DNA of 64,000 nucleotides from JAWXUD01 sp044432945 (GTDB taxonomy: Bacteria; Cyanobacteriota; Vampirovibrionia; Gastranaerophilales; Gastranaerophilaceae), in NCBI GenBank assembly GCA_044432945.1, contig JAWXUD010000004.1:1-64000 (forward strand). The letters are read 5' to 3'. Under the pieces are notes generated by a model that saw only the letters and a list, made by a program, of their open reading frames with translations, ran no database searches and was not told the origin of the DNA. Position numbers and translations under genes: made by a program. The stretch's first letter is position 1. Each line of letters opens with the position of its first letter. Shown piece by piece: positions 18,088 through 27,040 of this stretch.

Positions 18088-19212
18088 TTATCTTGTATAA
18101 ACTCTAGCCAGTCTTACTTTTAATAAGCAAGTTAGTTCATAATTAATCGTTTCTAAAATTTTTGCCCATTCATCGATTGAATTTTGTTCATCGATTAATG
18201 AGATTACGTCCCCTAGTTGTGCATCGACATCGGTTATATCAAACATCATTTGATCCATTGTGATATTACCGACTTGTGGGATTTTTTTGCCATTTAGTGT
18301 CGCAAAGATTTTGTTAGATAATTTTCGAGGAACTCCATCGGCGTAACCTAAAGGAATTGTTGCAATTTTTTTATTGTCATCTGTTATGAAAGTGTGACCA
18401 TAGCTAATTCCATCGCCTTTTGTTGTTTTGTGAATATTTACTATCCTAGATTTTAGTGAAAGAATAGGTTTTAGTTCGGCAACGCTTGATTTGTCACTGA
18501 AAGGTAAATCAGGATATAGCCCATAAAGTGAAATACCCGCACGACACATATTTGTACCTTCCACCTCGTAACAAAACGAGCCAGCTGTGTTTAATACATG
18601 TAAAAGTAAACCTGTTTGGTCTATTTTATTGACGATTTCGTTCCATTTTAAAATTTGTAATTGGGTTTTGTGCAAATCTTCAGCGTTAGCTAGGTGCGTA
18701 AATATTCCTTGTAGTTCTAGGTAATCTGCAGTTTGAACTTGTTCGATAAACTCGATTGCTTCATTAGCCATCACACCAATTCTGTTCATGCCAGTATCAA
18801 GTTTGATATGTACTTTAGGTTTAATCCCTGTGCGTTTATAGGTTAATTCACAAGCCTTTAAATGTTCTTTTGAGAAAATTGAAATTGATAAATTATATTG
18901 AACTGCACTCTCAACTGCCCAAACAGGAACTGCACCAAGGACTAAAATTTCGCAATTGATTTTAGCAAGGCGTAGGTCAACACCCTCATCGATAGAAGCT
19001 ACGCCTAACATGTCCGCACCAGACGCCAAAAGTGTTGGTGATAACATAACAGCACCATGCCCGTAAGCATCAGCTTTGACTACTGCTAATAGTTTTGTGT
19101 TTGCGGGGGTGTTTTTTTTGATGTTCTTAATGTTGAACGCTAAGTTTTCAAGATTTATTTCAACCCAACTATCCCTGTGAATATTAACTTTTGACTGTTT
19201 GACATTCTTCAT
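18088..19212 (-). CDS. alr: Alanine racemase
   Basis: 374 residues, a PLP enzyme supplying D-Ala for peptidoglycan. The PLP lysine is K46 in 'VVKADAYGHG'; 'KLDTGMNRIGV' and 'CRAGISLYGLYP' are typical, and 'ISYGHTF' contains the second-domain tyrosine. The start lies 9 nt downstream of a textbook -10 box, implying a 5' UTR of only 2-3 nt. It leads an alr-lpd-lipA operon (gap 23 nt) and is divergent from proB. Confidence 0.93.
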   Translation of the reverse strand: MKNVKQSKVNIHRDSWVEINLENLAFNIKNIKKNTPANTKLLAVVKADAYGHGAVMLSPTLLASGADMLGVASIDEGVDLRLAKINCEILVLGAVPVWAVESAVQYNLSISIFSKEHLKACELTYKRTGIKPKVHIKLDTGMNRIGVMANEAIEFIEQVQTADYLELQGIFTHLANAEDLHKTQLQILKWNEIVNKIDQTGLLLHVLNTAGSFCYEVEGTNMCRAGISLYGLYPDLPFSDKSSVAELKPILSLKSRIVNIHKTTKGDGISYGHTFITDDNKKIATIPLGYADGVPRKLSNKIFATLNGKKIPQVGNITMDQMMFDITDVDAQLGDVISLIDEQNSIDEWAKILETINYELTCLLKVRLARVYTR

Positions 19213-19221
19213 AATACATTG

Positions 19222-19250
19222 ATTATAATACTAAATTTAGTTAGTGGCAA
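19222..19250 (-). promoter_or_regulatory. Promoter of alr-lpd-lipA
   Basis: On the minus strand: TTGCCA (19250-19245), a 17-nt spacer and TATAAT (19227-19222), 9 nt before the alr ATG. Confidence 0.8.
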
Positions 19251-19275
19251 GAATATTTATTTTATTTTTTTGATG

Positions 19276-19281
19276 TATAAT
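19276..19281 (+). promoter_or_regulatory. -10 box of proB (leaderless type)
   Basis: TATAAT ends 6 nt before the proB ATG. No convincing -35 box is visible at 17 nt. Confidence 0.5.
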
Positions 19282-19287
19282 TTTTTT

Positions 19288-20430
19288 ATGGATAGAGATA
19301 AATTTATTAACGCAAAAAGAATTGTAATAAAATTGGGTACAAATATTTTGAGAAATGATGATGGTTACGCTTCATTATCTCGAATTTATTCGTTTATTGA
19401 AGATATTTCAAAGCTTATGAAATCTGGCAAAGAGGTTATTTTAATCACATCAGGAGCAGTAAGTTTTGGACGTAAAAGATTGAATATGGAGAACGCTCAA
19501 AGTACAGCTTTAAAACAAGCTTGTGCGGCAATTGGTCAAAGTCGTTTGATGTCAGTCTATGAAAACGGGTTTGATTCAAATGGAATTGTTGCGGCACAGA
19601 TTCTTTTGACCGAAGATGATTTTGCGATTAGAAAAAGATATTTGAGCTTGAGAACAACGCTTAATAAAATTTTGGAATTGGGTGCGATACCTGTTATCAA
19701 TCAAAATGATACCGTTTCGACTATTGAAATAGATGCGAATTTTGAGCAGATGCAAGTTTGTTTCTCAGATAACGACAAGCTTTCAGCACTTGTGGCAAGT
19801 GAGTTAGATGCGGATTTATTGGTTATTCTCTCTGATGTTGACGGGCTTTATGACAAAAACCCTAAAGTTGATAAGAGTGCCGTTATTATTAGAAAAGTCG
19901 ATAAGGTTAGCGATGAGATTTTGGCGTTAGGTACAGATGCTTCAGAAGGTGGTCGTGGCGGTATGAGAACTAAGCTTGAGGCAGCTAAAGTAGTTACGCA
20001 TTTTGGTGGAAAAGTTTTAATTGCAAACGGCAAAATTCCTTATATTATTAATAAAATTTTTAGTGGTGAAGAATTAGGAACAATGTTTTTGGCACAAAAA
20101 CAAAATTTGACTGACAAGAAACGTTGGATTGGATATGCAACAAATATTATCGGTAAAATAGTTGTTAACGAAGGTGCTAAGAAGGCATTAGAAGCCGAAA
20201 AAAGTCTTTTGCCTATCGGTATGTTAGATGTTATTAAAGATTTTAAAAAAGGTGATGTTATTTCAATTCTTGATGAAAACAAGAAAGAATTCGCTAGAGG
20301 GATTTGTAATTATGATGCCGATGCTTGTAAAAAATTGTTGGGTAAGCATTCAACTGATATTGTAAATATTCTTGGATATAAGAATTATGATGCGATCATT
20401 ACTCGTGATAATATAACGATTTTAAAATAG
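19288..20430 (+). CDS. proB: Glutamate 5-kinase
   Basis: 381 residues: an amino-acid kinase domain (1-~260) plus a C-terminal PUA domain (~280-380), as in the bacterial enzyme. It phosphorylates glutamate in the first step of proline synthesis. Motifs are 'RIVIKLGTNILR', 'ITSGAVSFGR', 'QNDTVST', 'LLVILSDVDGLYDKNP' and 'GGRGGMRTKLEAA'. I place the start at 19288: the upstream in-frame extension to 19219 crosses the promoter region, and a -10 box sits 6 nt before this ATG. It is first in the proB-proA-tyrA operon. Confidence 0.92.
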   Translation: MDRDKFINAKRIVIKLGTNILRNDDGYASLSRIYSFIEDISKLMKSGKEVILITSGAVSFGRKRLNMENAQSTALKQACAAIGQSRLMSVYENGFDSNGIVAAQILLTEDDFAIRKRYLSLRTTLNKILELGAIPVINQNDTVSTIEIDANFEQMQVCFSDNDKLSALVASELDADLLVILSDVDGLYDKNPKVDKSAVIIRKVDKVSDEILALGTDASEGGRGGMRTKLEAAKVVTHFGGKVLIANGKIPYIINKIFSGEELGTMFLAQKQNLTDKKRWIGYATNIIGKIVVNEGAKKALEAEKSLLPIGMLDVIKDFKKGDVISILDENKKEFARGICNYDADACKKLLGKHSTDIVNILGYKNYDAIITRDNITILK

Positions 20431-20474
20431 ATTATATGATTTTATGGTTTTAATTTTATAAAAGAGGGGATTTT

Positions 20475-21722
20475 ATGGATTTTATAAATATTGCTAAAAT
20501 GGCTAAAGAGGCTTCACATAAAGCTATTGAGTTGTCTAATGATGTGAAAAACATTGCGTTGACAAAAATCGCATTAAGATTAGGAGAGAGTAAGGCAGAA
20601 ATTTTTGAGGCTAATAAATTAGATTTGTTGGAGGCTGAAAATCTTGTGGCGACTGGTGAAATCACAAGTGCTACTTTTAATCGTTTGAAATTAGATGAAA
20701 ATAAAATGCGTGATATGCTTCAAGGAATTTTGGATATGACAAAACTTGAAGATCCTATTAATAAAAAGATTTTTGAGCGTCAGTTAGATGACGATTTGAA
20801 TTTGTTTAAAATCACTTGTCCAATAGGTGTTTTAGGTATAATTTTTGAGGCTAGACCTGATGTTATCGCACAAATTTCAGCTCTTGCGATTAAATCCTCT
20901 AATGCAGTTATTTTAAAAGGTGGTAAGGAGTCTAAAAACACTAATCAAACTATTTTGAAAATTATTAATAAAGCGTTAGCAGAAGTGGAAGGGTTTCCTG
21001 AAAGTCTTTTACAACAAGTATTTACACGTGAAGATGTTGCTAATATGCTTGAGTGCGACAAATATATAAACTTGATTATCCCACGTGGTGGCAATAGTTT
21101 GGTGAAGTTTATAAAAGAAAATACGAAAATACCAGTTCTTGGTCATGCTGATGGAATTTGTCATATTTTTATCGATGCAACTGCTGATTTAGAGATGGCT
21201 AAAAAGATTGTTATTGATGCTAAAACTCAATATCCTAGTGCTTGCAATGCTGTTGAAACTTTGTTGATTAGCGAAGGGTTTGCAAGAGCCGATGAGCTTT
21301 TAAACGCTTTGAAACTGGCAGAAATTGAACTTGTTGATACTCCTGAAACTTGGTCGTTTGAGTATGGCGATAAGATTTTGGCTTATAAAATGGTTAGTTC
21401 AGTTGAGGAAGTAATTGAGCATATTAATGAATTTGGGTCTGGACATACTGATTGCATTATTACAAAAGATATGAATAATGCAGAAAAATTCATGAATAAT
21501 GTGGATTCCGCAGGTGTTTATTTGAACGCTTCTACTCGTTTTGCAGACGGATTCCGTTATGGATTTGGTGCTGAAGTTGGGATTTCAACAAACAAAACTC
21601 ACGCTAGAGGTCCTGTTGGTTTAGAAGGGTTGACTATTTATAAATACAAGCTTATTGGTAATGGTCAAATCGTTCAGGATTATGCGAGTGGACTAAAAAC
21701 GTTTAAACATAAGGATATTTAA
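20475..21722 (+). CDS. proA: Glutamate-5-semialdehyde dehydrogenase (gamma-glutamyl phosphate reductase)
   Basis: 415 residues, reducing gamma-glutamyl phosphate with NADPH in the second step of proline synthesis. Family marks are 'CPIGVLGIIFEARPDV', 'NAVILKGGKES', 'IIPRGGNSLV', the catalytic Cys in 'YPSACNAVETLL', and 'NASTRFADGFRYGFGAEVG'. AGAGGGG lies ~6 nt upstream of the ATG. It follows proB by 44 nt and its stop overlaps the tyrA start (TAATG). Confidence 0.95.
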   Translation: MDFINIAKMAKEASHKAIELSNDVKNIALTKIALRLGESKAEIFEANKLDLLEAENLVATGEITSATFNRLKLDENKMRDMLQGILDMTKLEDPINKKIFERQLDDDLNLFKITCPIGVLGIIFEARPDVIAQISALAIKSSNAVILKGGKESKNTNQTILKIINKALAEVEGFPESLLQQVFTREDVANMLECDKYINLIIPRGGNSLVKFIKENTKIPVLGHADGICHIFIDATADLEMAKKIVIDAKTQYPSACNAVETLLISEGFARADELLNALKLAEIELVDTPETWSFEYGDKILAYKMVSSVEEVIEHINEFGSGHTDCIITKDMNNAEKFMNNVDSAGVYLNASTRFADGFRYGFGAEVGISTNKTHARGPVGLEGLTIYKYKLIGNGQIVQDYASGLKTFKHKDI

Positions 21723-22483
21723 TGATGGTAAAAATTGGTGTTGTTGGTTTAGGATTAATCGGTGGGTCGATTTTTAAATCATTAAATGAATTGGGTGAAA
21801 ATGTTATTGGGGTTTCTAATTCACAAACAGGAGATGGGATTTTTTCTAGTTATGATGAATTAAAAAGTTGTGATGTGGTTTTTGTCTGTTCTGCGATGAA
21901 CAAGACTTTAGAAATCCTTGATGAATTAGAAAATGTTTTATCGCCTGAAACGGTTGTTACAGATGTTTGTAGCCTGAAAGAATTTGTTTGTAAGCGTGCA
22001 AGAACTTATAAGTTTATCCCATCACACCCTATGGCAGGAACGGAACATAGCGGGTTTGATAATTCGTTTGCGGGATTATTTGATGGTGCAAAATGGGTTT
22101 TGACACCTGAGTTTGGTGAAGATGGGATTGAAATTTTGCAGGATTTAATTGAGAAAATGGGAGCTGAAGCGGTATTGACTGATGCTAAATCTCACGATGA
22201 GGCTGTGGCGATGATTTCACATATGCCCATGGTCATAGCTCAGGGTTTGATGTTGGCGAGCAAAAATAATCCTTTGGCGTTAGAAATCGCCTCAAGTGGG
22301 TTTCGTGATATGACAAGGTTGGCGTTGTCTAATGAGGAAATGGCTTGTGATATGGTGTCGATGAACGCTGGAAATATTGAAAACTCGATTTTAGGATTGT
22401 ACAAGTCAATGGGTGAATTGATGAAAGGCGACTATCCTGAAATAATCGCCGATTTGAAAAATATTCGCAAAAATATGTTTTAG
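21722..22483 (+). CDS. tyrA: Prephenate/arogenate dehydrogenase
   Basis: 253 residues, the short TyrA core of tyrosine synthesis without an ACT domain. It has the Rossmann motif 'GVVGLGLIGGS' and the catalytic histidine in 'IPSHPMAGTEHSG'. At the end of beta-2 the sequence reads 'VIGVSNS', without the acidic residue expected for NAD specificity; by comparison with cyanobacterial arogenate dehydrogenases this suggests NADP (inference). Two adjacent ATGs (21722, 21725) overlap the proA stop. The proline-tyrosine pairing has no obvious metabolic logic. Confidence 0.85.
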   Translation: MMVKIGVVGLGLIGGSIFKSLNELGENVIGVSNSQTGDGIFSSYDELKSCDVVFVCSAMNKTLEILDELENVLSPETVVTDVCSLKEFVCKRARTYKFIPSHPMAGTEHSGFDNSFAGLFDGAKWVLTPEFGEDGIEILQDLIEKMGAEAVLTDAKSHDEAVAMISHMPMVIAQGLMLASKNNPLALEIASSGFRDMTRLALSNEEMACDMVSMNAGNIENSILGLYKSMGELMKGDYPEIIADLKNIRKNMF

Positions 22484-22497
22484 TTTTATGGGATTTT

Positions 22498-22596
22498 TTA
22501 TCTAGTACATAGTACCCACCAACTTTTAGCTCTAGTATTTTCGCCAGAACCGTTACCTATATTGACCAAATTGTTGATAATATTGATAACCCTAAT
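22498..22596 (-). pseudogene. Possible remnant of a secreted-protein C-terminus
   Basis: Within the 195-nt gap after tyrA, the minus strand has a 32-codon open stretch ending 'NIGNGSGENTRAKSWWVLC' then T-R-stop, preceded in frame by a stop and with no start. The tail looks like the Cys/Trp-bearing end of Lcl_C-type exported proteins (compare the end of the first gene). It may be a decayed fragment or chance. Confidence 0.25.
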
Positions 22597-22678
22597 TCAT
22601 TTAAATAAGCTTCATTTTTTGATGAATGAAAGTTCATTTGGCATTTTTTTAATATTTAAATGGTTGCATCTAAACTAT

Positions 22679-22987
22679 TTATTTTTGTAATGCGTAATAT
22701 TCTTTTTTAATATTTTCTTTAAATTGTCCAGGCAGGTTATCCCAAACAAATAAATCAACTCTAAATGCTAAATTGCTTTCTTCAAAAGCTTCTTTAAGTT
22801 CGCCAATTGCTAAATTTTGTGATTTATCGCTGAATGCAACAAGGTCAAGATCAGAGTATTTTGTCGATGTGCTTTTAACTCTTGAACCATAAGCCCAGAC
22901 GATTGTATTAGGCAAATGTTTTTTTAATAAATTAATTATTAATTCATATTCTTCTTTAGAAATGTCGATCTTTGTTAAATCTTCCAT
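22679..22987 (-). CDS. mntA: MNT-domain antitoxin (nucleotidyltransferase, MntA type)
   Basis: A 102-residue minimal nucleotidyltransferase. The active site matches GSX10DXD exactly (G34-S35 ... D46-L-D48), and further acidic residues are seen in 'FRVDLFVW'. In characterised HEPN/MNT pairs MntA AMPylates the HEPN toxin and silences it. Its start overlaps the HEPN stop by 13 nt, the usual toxin-first order. It lies last in a possible ruvC-mtnA-hepT-mntA transcript. Confidence 0.8.
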   Translation of the reverse strand: MEDLTKIDISKEEYELIINLLKKHLPNTIVWAYGSRVKSTSTKYSDLDLVAFSDKSQNLAIGELKEAFEESNLAFRVDLFVWDNLPGQFKENIKKEYYALQK

Positions 22988-23400
22988 TGTTCATTGCTCA
23001 TTTTTTCATATAAATTGATTATATCATTTATAAAATGTTCCATTAATTCAATTGCTGCTTTTGCTTTTTCCCCGTTGTAATCGTGTGAGGTTGAATTTCT
23101 GATGTCAATATAATTTAGCCAAAAATTCATATCAGATGATAGCATTTTGTTTTCATAGGCTAACCTGAAAATCGGTTTTGGTGCGTTAGGTACATCTGGC
23201 AATCCTAGAGTTTTGCTTAAATATTTTTTTAGAATTTTCCAAGTTAAATCACAGCAGATTTCAAATCGTTGAATTACTGATTCTTGCACAGCTTCAACGA
23301 TTAAAGTTTCTTCATTAGTTAGTGTTGTAAGATTTTTATATTGTAATTCAAGATTTAATAGAGCTTTTTTAAATAATGAATAGTCAATTTTATCTGTCAT
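22975..23400 (-). CDS. hepT: HEPN-domain toxin (HepT type; HI0074 family)
   Basis: A 141-residue all-helical protein. The catalytic/modified motif RX4HXY is intact as R101-N-S-T-S-H106-D-Y108. HEPN proteins of this type are RNases, and the tyrosine is the AMPylation target of MntA. The strong site AAAGGAG lies before the ATG. It overlaps mntA by 13 nt and is 43 nt downstream of mtnA. A second, diverged pair is at 34307-35015. Confidence 0.8.
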   Translation of the reverse strand: MTDKIDYSLFKKALLNLELQYKNLTTLTNEETLIVEAVQESVIQRFEICCDLTWKILKKYLSKTLGLPDVPNAPKPIFRLAYENKMLSSDMNFWLNYIDIRNSTSHDYNGEKAKAAIELMEHFINDIINLYEKMSNEQWKI

Positions 23401-23443
23401 ATTTAACTCCTTTTTTATATGAAATATGATATCACGAAAAATG

Positions 23444-24502
23444 TTATTTCATAAAAGCTTGAGCGATTGAGGTTTTATAATCTGGTCTTAAAATCCCTTT
23501 TTCTGTAATAATCCCTGCGATAAGCTCGTTTGGGGTGACATCAAACGCTGGGTTTATAACATTAACCTCAGCAGCACAAATTATTTCACCGTTAATATGA
23601 GTAACTTCTTCACGTGAGCGTTCTTCGATAATAATTTCATCGCCTGATTGAATGCTTGTATCAATTGTTGAAAGTGGAGCTGCGATATAAAAAGGAATAT
23701 TGTGATATTTAGCCGCAATAGCTACTGTGTAAGTTCCGATTTTGTTTGCAGTGTCGCCGTTTGCAGCAATTCTATCAGCACCGACAACGACCATATCAAT
23801 CATGTTATTTTTCATGAAATATGAACACATGCCATCGGTTATCAAAGTCGTTGGAATGCCGTCCATTGTAAGTTCAAAAGTCGTAATCCTTGAGCCTTGA
23901 CCACGTGGTCTTGTTTCATCAGCAAAAACTTGGATTGTCGGATCGTTTGCGAATGCTGAACGAATTACTCCTAATGCTGTTCCATATCCTACAGTTGCTA
24001 ATCCACCAGCGTTGCAGTGGGTGAGGATAGTCGCACCTTTTGGAACAACTTCTGCACCAAAATCACCGATTTTTTTGTTGATTGCAATGTCATCGTTTTC
24101 TAATTTTATTCCGTTTTCTCTTAATTCAGAAACGATACCAGAAATGTCAGAGGTAGAATTTTTGACGATTTCTTTTTGAATTTCAACAGCCCACATCAAG
24201 TTTACGGCGGTTGGGCGTGAGCTTGCCATATAGTCAGCTTTTTCTAACAATTGCGAGATGAAATCTTCTCGTGAAAGGTTTTGTTTTTCTAGTTCTTGAG
24301 CGAATAAAACAACGCCTTGTGCGCCTGAAACCCCAATAGCTGGCGCTCCACGTACTATCATTGTACTAATCGCTTGATACATTTCTTCGCCTGTTGTGAT
24401 GTTTACGTATTTGAATTCTTTTGGTAGTAAAGTTTGGTCTACCATTTTAGAATATGTATCTATCCATTCAATTGTTTTTATTTTTGAATTAAATTCTGCC
24501 AT
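23444..24502 (-). CDS. mtnA: Methylthioribose-1-phosphate isomerase
   Basis: 352 residues, converting methylthioribose-1-phosphate to the ribulose form in methionine salvage; a member of the eIF2B-alpha/MtnA superfamily. Family signatures are 'IVRGAPAIGVSGAQG', 'ILTHCNAGGLATVGYGTALG', 'DETRPRGQGSR', 'VVVGADRIAANGD' (catalytic Asp) and 'PFYIAAPLSTID'. AAGGAGA precedes the ATG. It follows ruvC by 34 nt. No other salvage genes are nearby. Confidence 0.92.
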   Translation of the reverse strand: MAEFNSKIKTIEWIDTYSKMVDQTLLPKEFKYVNITTGEEMYQAISTMIVRGAPAIGVSGAQGVVLFAQELEKQNLSREDFISQLLEKADYMASSRPTAVNLMWAVEIQKEIVKNSTSDISGIVSELRENGIKLENDDIAINKKIGDFGAEVVPKGATILTHCNAGGLATVGYGTALGVIRSAFANDPTIQVFADETRPRGQGSRITTFELTMDGIPTTLITDGMCSYFMKNNMIDMVVVGADRIAANGDTANKIGTYTVAIAAKYHNIPFYIAAPLSTIDTSIQSGDEIIIEERSREEVTHINGEIICAAEVNVINPAFDVTPNELIAGIITEKGILRPDYKTSIAQAFMK

Positions 24503-24536
24503 TTAATATTTCTCCTTGTGTTATAAAAGTTTTTAA

Positions 24537-25013
24537 TTATCCTAGCACAGCAGAGCGAGCATGACAAATCGCTATTGCGATTGAATCTACCGTATCGTCT
24601 AGTTTTGGAAGCTTTTCTACGCCTAATGATATTTTCACCATTTGTTCGACTTCTTTTTTATCTGCTCTGCCATAACCTGTCAAAACCATTTTTATTTCCA
24701 TCGGCGTATACTCGTATATTGGAATTTTATGTTTTTGCAACGCCGCAAGGATTACTCCACGAGCGTGAGCGACACCCATGACTGTTTTTTGATTTTTGAA
24801 GAAAAAGAGTTTTTCAATAGATGCACAATCGGGTTTGTATTTTTCGATTAAAACACACATGTCTTCAAATATTTCAAGCAAGCGTGAAGCCTCACTGTCA
24901 TCTTTGGAGGTTCTTATCGCACCTGAGTTTTGCAAAGAGTAATTTGTTCCTTCGCAATTTACTAGACTATAACCAACAATCGCCATGCCTGGGTCTATTC
25001 CTAAAATTCTCAT
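24537..25013 (-). CDS. ruvC: Holliday junction resolvase RuvC
   Basis: A 158-residue endonuclease that cuts Holliday junctions with RuvAB. Catalytic acidic residues are in 'ILGIDPGMAIVG' (D7 region), 'CASIEKLFFF' (E) and 'KLDDTVDSIAIAICHA' (paired D). I start at 25013 ('MRILGIDPG'); a longer frame reaching 25073 would run through the promoter, which ends 6 nt before this ATG. It leads ruvC-mtnA, possibly with the HEPN/MNT pair. Confidence 0.92.
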   Translation of the reverse strand: MRILGIDPGMAIVGYSLVNCEGTNYSLQNSGAIRTSKDDSEASRLLEIFEDMCVLIEKYKPDCASIEKLFFFKNQKTVMGVAHARGVILAALQKHKIPIYEYTPMEIKMVLTGYGRADKKEVEQMVKISLGVEKLPKLDDTVDSIAIAICHARSAVLG

Positions 25014-25019
25014 AGCTAT

Positions 25020-25048
25020 ATTATACAAATAATATAATAACTTTACAA
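25020..25048 (-). promoter_or_regulatory. Promoter of ruvC (leaderless type)
   Basis: On the minus strand: TTGTAA (25048-25043), a 17-nt spacer, TATAAT (25025-25020), then 6 nt to the ATG. Confidence 0.8.
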
Positions 25049-25155
25049 TTACTTGAAATCCATTATAAATCATGCTAAATTGTTCGTATAAGACCGACTT
25101 TGGGTATGTGAAATTAAAATATGGAATTATAGAATTAGGGAATTATAGAATTATT

Positions 25156-25695
25156 ATGAAAAGTTCAACTATTAGAAGATCAAATTTGTCAAAAGAAAAA
25201 ATGGAGGTTTTAGAAGCATTGTCAAGATTCAAGCAAGAAAATTACGATAGCTCGCCGAATGTTTATGTGCGTCAAAATAAAGAAGAGCAAATCGATGTAT
25301 TGTGGGATGGTTTTAAAACGAATACTAAATCTGGTTGGTCACCAAATGTATATTTGGCGTCAGGATTTGTTGCTGGTGCTGTTTCGATGTTGATTTTAAT
25401 GACGTTGATAAATGTTTCTACTCGTAACGTTGATGTTAACGAGGTTAATTCAGCTAAATCTAATCAAGAGGTTGGTGTAAATTATAGCCCTTCAACTCAA
25501 AAAAATCCTGAATATATCGTTTCTAATGAAGTTTATACTGTTCAAAGTGGTGATACTATTGAGGCTATTGTAATAAAATTTTATGGGTCTTTTAGCCTAG
25601 AAAAAGAAGCTCTTGTTTTGAGAGCTAATAATATGGCAAATCCTAACCGCTTGTCTATTGGGCAAAAATTAAATATTCCGATGAGTGTTGATTAG
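25156..25695 (+). CDS. Membrane-anchored LysM-domain protein
   Basis: 179 residues from the ATG at 25156: a cytoplasmic N-terminus (~1-65), one transmembrane segment ('VYLASGFVAGAVSMLILMTL'), a Ser/Asn-rich linker and a C-terminal LysM ('YTVQSGDTIEAIVIKFYG ... ANPNRLSIGQKLNIP'). LysM binds glycan strands of peptidoglycan, so the protein likely tethers the inner membrane to the wall. A longer frame starts at 25072 but lies within the divergent ruvC promoter. A 15-nt direct repeat (GGAATTATAGAATTA) lies just before the start, with a TATAGA 6 nt upstream of the ATG. Confidence 0.75.
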   Translation: MKSSTIRRSNLSKEKMEVLEALSRFKQENYDSSPNVYVRQNKEEQIDVLWDGFKTNTKSGWSPNVYLASGFVAGAVSMLILMTLINVSTRNVDVNEVNSAKSNQEVGVNYSPSTQKNPEYIVSNEVYTVQSGDTIEAIVIKFYGSFSLEKEALVLRANNMANPNRLSIGQKLNIPMSVD

Positions 25696-25750
25696 ATTTA
25701 ATTAGAAAAAGATTGATTAAATATGGTAAAGAGTATTTTTCTTGTTTTTA

Positions 25751-25768
25751 TGTAACGATACTGTTACA
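25751..25768. promoter_or_regulatory. Perfect palindrome TGTAAC-N6-GTTACA
   Basis: An 18-bp site immediately upstream of a promoter-like pair (TTGTAA 25770-25775, 16-nt spacer, TATAAC 25792-25797). It is a likely operator for the gene at 25843. Confidence 0.45.
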
Positions 25769-25842
25769 ATTGTAATGTTAAATTAAAGTTTTATAACAAC
25801 TGTGCCGATAATATATTTGGTTAAGGAAACGGAGTTAAAGAT

Positions 25843-26052
25843 ATGATAGAAGTACACATCAATGAAAATGAAGTAAAAAAATACTTATACTTTGCATCAA
25901 TTATGAATGTTGTTCTACCGTCAGTGCTAGAAACTTTGGATTTAGTCGTTTTTGTTCAAAGTGAAACAGATGAGAATCATGTTCATTGCTTGTCTTATAC
26001 GACATTTATGCAAAAGTATGATCATTCTGGTTTAAATCAAGTAGTAATTTAG
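25843..26052 (+). CDS. Small orphan protein, 69 residues
   Basis: I do not recognise it. It is a short soluble protein with a hydrophobic central helix ('YFASIMNVVLPSVLETLDLVVFV') flanked by charged ends. A GGAG site lies upstream of the ATG, and a palindrome and promoter lie ~50-90 nt upstream, so it is probably expressed on its own. rsmH follows 21 nt later but has its own -10 element. Confidence 0.55.
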   Translation: MIEVHINENEVKKYLYFASIMNVVLPSVLETLDLVVFVQSETDENHVHCLSYTTFMQKYDHSGLNQVVI

Positions 26053-26058
26053 ATTTTG

Positions 26059-26067
26059 TGATAAAAT
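26059..26067 (+). promoter_or_regulatory. Extended -10 promoter of rsmH
   Basis: TGA-TAAAAT (26059-26067), within TTTTGTGATAAAAT, ends 6 nt before the rsmH ATG. The same element occurs before the double helicase (29777) and hom (59887). Confidence 0.6.
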
Positions 26068-26073
26068 TCTTTT

Positions 26074-27009
26074 ATGGAAGAATTTAAGCATTATACGGTT
26101 ATGAAGAAAGAGGCAGTTGAGGCACTTAACTGTGAGAGTGGAAAGATTTATATAGATTGTACACTTGGTGGTGGTGGACATTCGGAGTTGATTTTGCAGA
26201 AGATACAACCAAATGGGCGTTTGATTGCTTTTGATGTTGATGAAGATGCGATTAAGGCGTCTACAAAAAGGCTTGAGGCATACAAAAATTTGACTATTGT
26301 AAAGAATTCTTATGTAAATATTAAAGAGAGTTTGCAAGAGTTGGGGATAGAAAAAATTACTGGTGGGGTTTTGTTTGATTTAGGTGCTTCGTTTCATCAG
26401 TTCTATAAAGGTGAACGTGGATTTTCGTTTTCTAAAGATGCGATTTTAGATATGAGATTTAATCAAGACTCTGATTTTAGTGCTTATGATGTCGTAAATA
26501 CTTATAGTGAGAACGACTTGGTTAGAATTTTTTCTGAGTATGGCGAAGAGAGATTTTCAAAGCGGATTGCCCATGCCATTGTTGAGCAGAGAAAATTAAA
26601 TAAAATTGAAACGACATGCCAATTAGCGGACTTGATTGTGGGTTGCACGCCTAAGGTTAAATCGACCATACACCCTGCTACTAGAGTGTTTCAGGCTATT
26701 CGTATTGAGGTAAATCAAGAGTTACAAAATGTTAAAAATACATTAAATGAAGTGTTGAATTTATTAGATTTTAATGCTATAATTAGCGTAATAAGTTTTC
26801 ATTCACTTGAAGATAGAGTGGTTAAACAATTGTTTAAATATCACACACAAAAATGTCGTTGTGAAAAAAATCAAATGATTTGTAAGTGTGAACCACCGAT
26901 TTTGGAGCTTGTTAACAAAAAACCAATAATGGCTAGTGAAGAAGAGATTAAAGAAAATCCACCTTCAAGAAGTGCGAAGCTAAGAGTAGCTAGGTATATT
27001 AAAAATTAG
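26074..27009 (+). CDS. rsmH: 16S rRNA m4C1402 methyltransferase RsmH (MraW)
   Basis: 311 residues. The SAM-binding 'DCTLGGGGHSELIL' lies near residue 30, and the family blocks 'LFDLGASFHQF', 'DMRFNQ', 'RVFQAIRIEVNQEL' and 'SFHSLEDR' are present, ending 'PPSRSAKLRVARY'. It methylates N4 of C1402 in the P site. It normally heads the dcw cluster; here only an FtsL-like gene follows, without mraZ or ftsI. Confidence 0.93.
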   Translation: MEEFKHYTVMKKEAVEALNCESGKIYIDCTLGGGGHSELILQKIQPNGRLIAFDVDEDAIKASTKRLEAYKNLTIVKNSYVNIKESLQELGIEKITGGVLFDLGASFHQFYKGERGFSFSKDAILDMRFNQDSDFSAYDVVNTYSENDLVRIFSEYGEERFSKRIAHAIVEQRKLNKIETTCQLADLIVGCTPKVKSTIHPATRVFQAIRIEVNQELQNVKNTLNEVLNLLDFNAIISVISFHSLEDRVVKQLFKYHTQKCRCEKNQMICKCEPPILELVNKKPIMASEEEIKENPPSRSAKLRVARYIKN

Positions 27010-27040
27010 ACAATATCAAAGGGTAGTTGGGGAACTATAA

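Noticed and set aside
25072..25155. An N-terminal extension of the LysM protein
   Set aside because: The extension lies within the divergent ruvC promoter and has no ribosome site; the ATG at 25156 gives a normal bitopic LysM protein.
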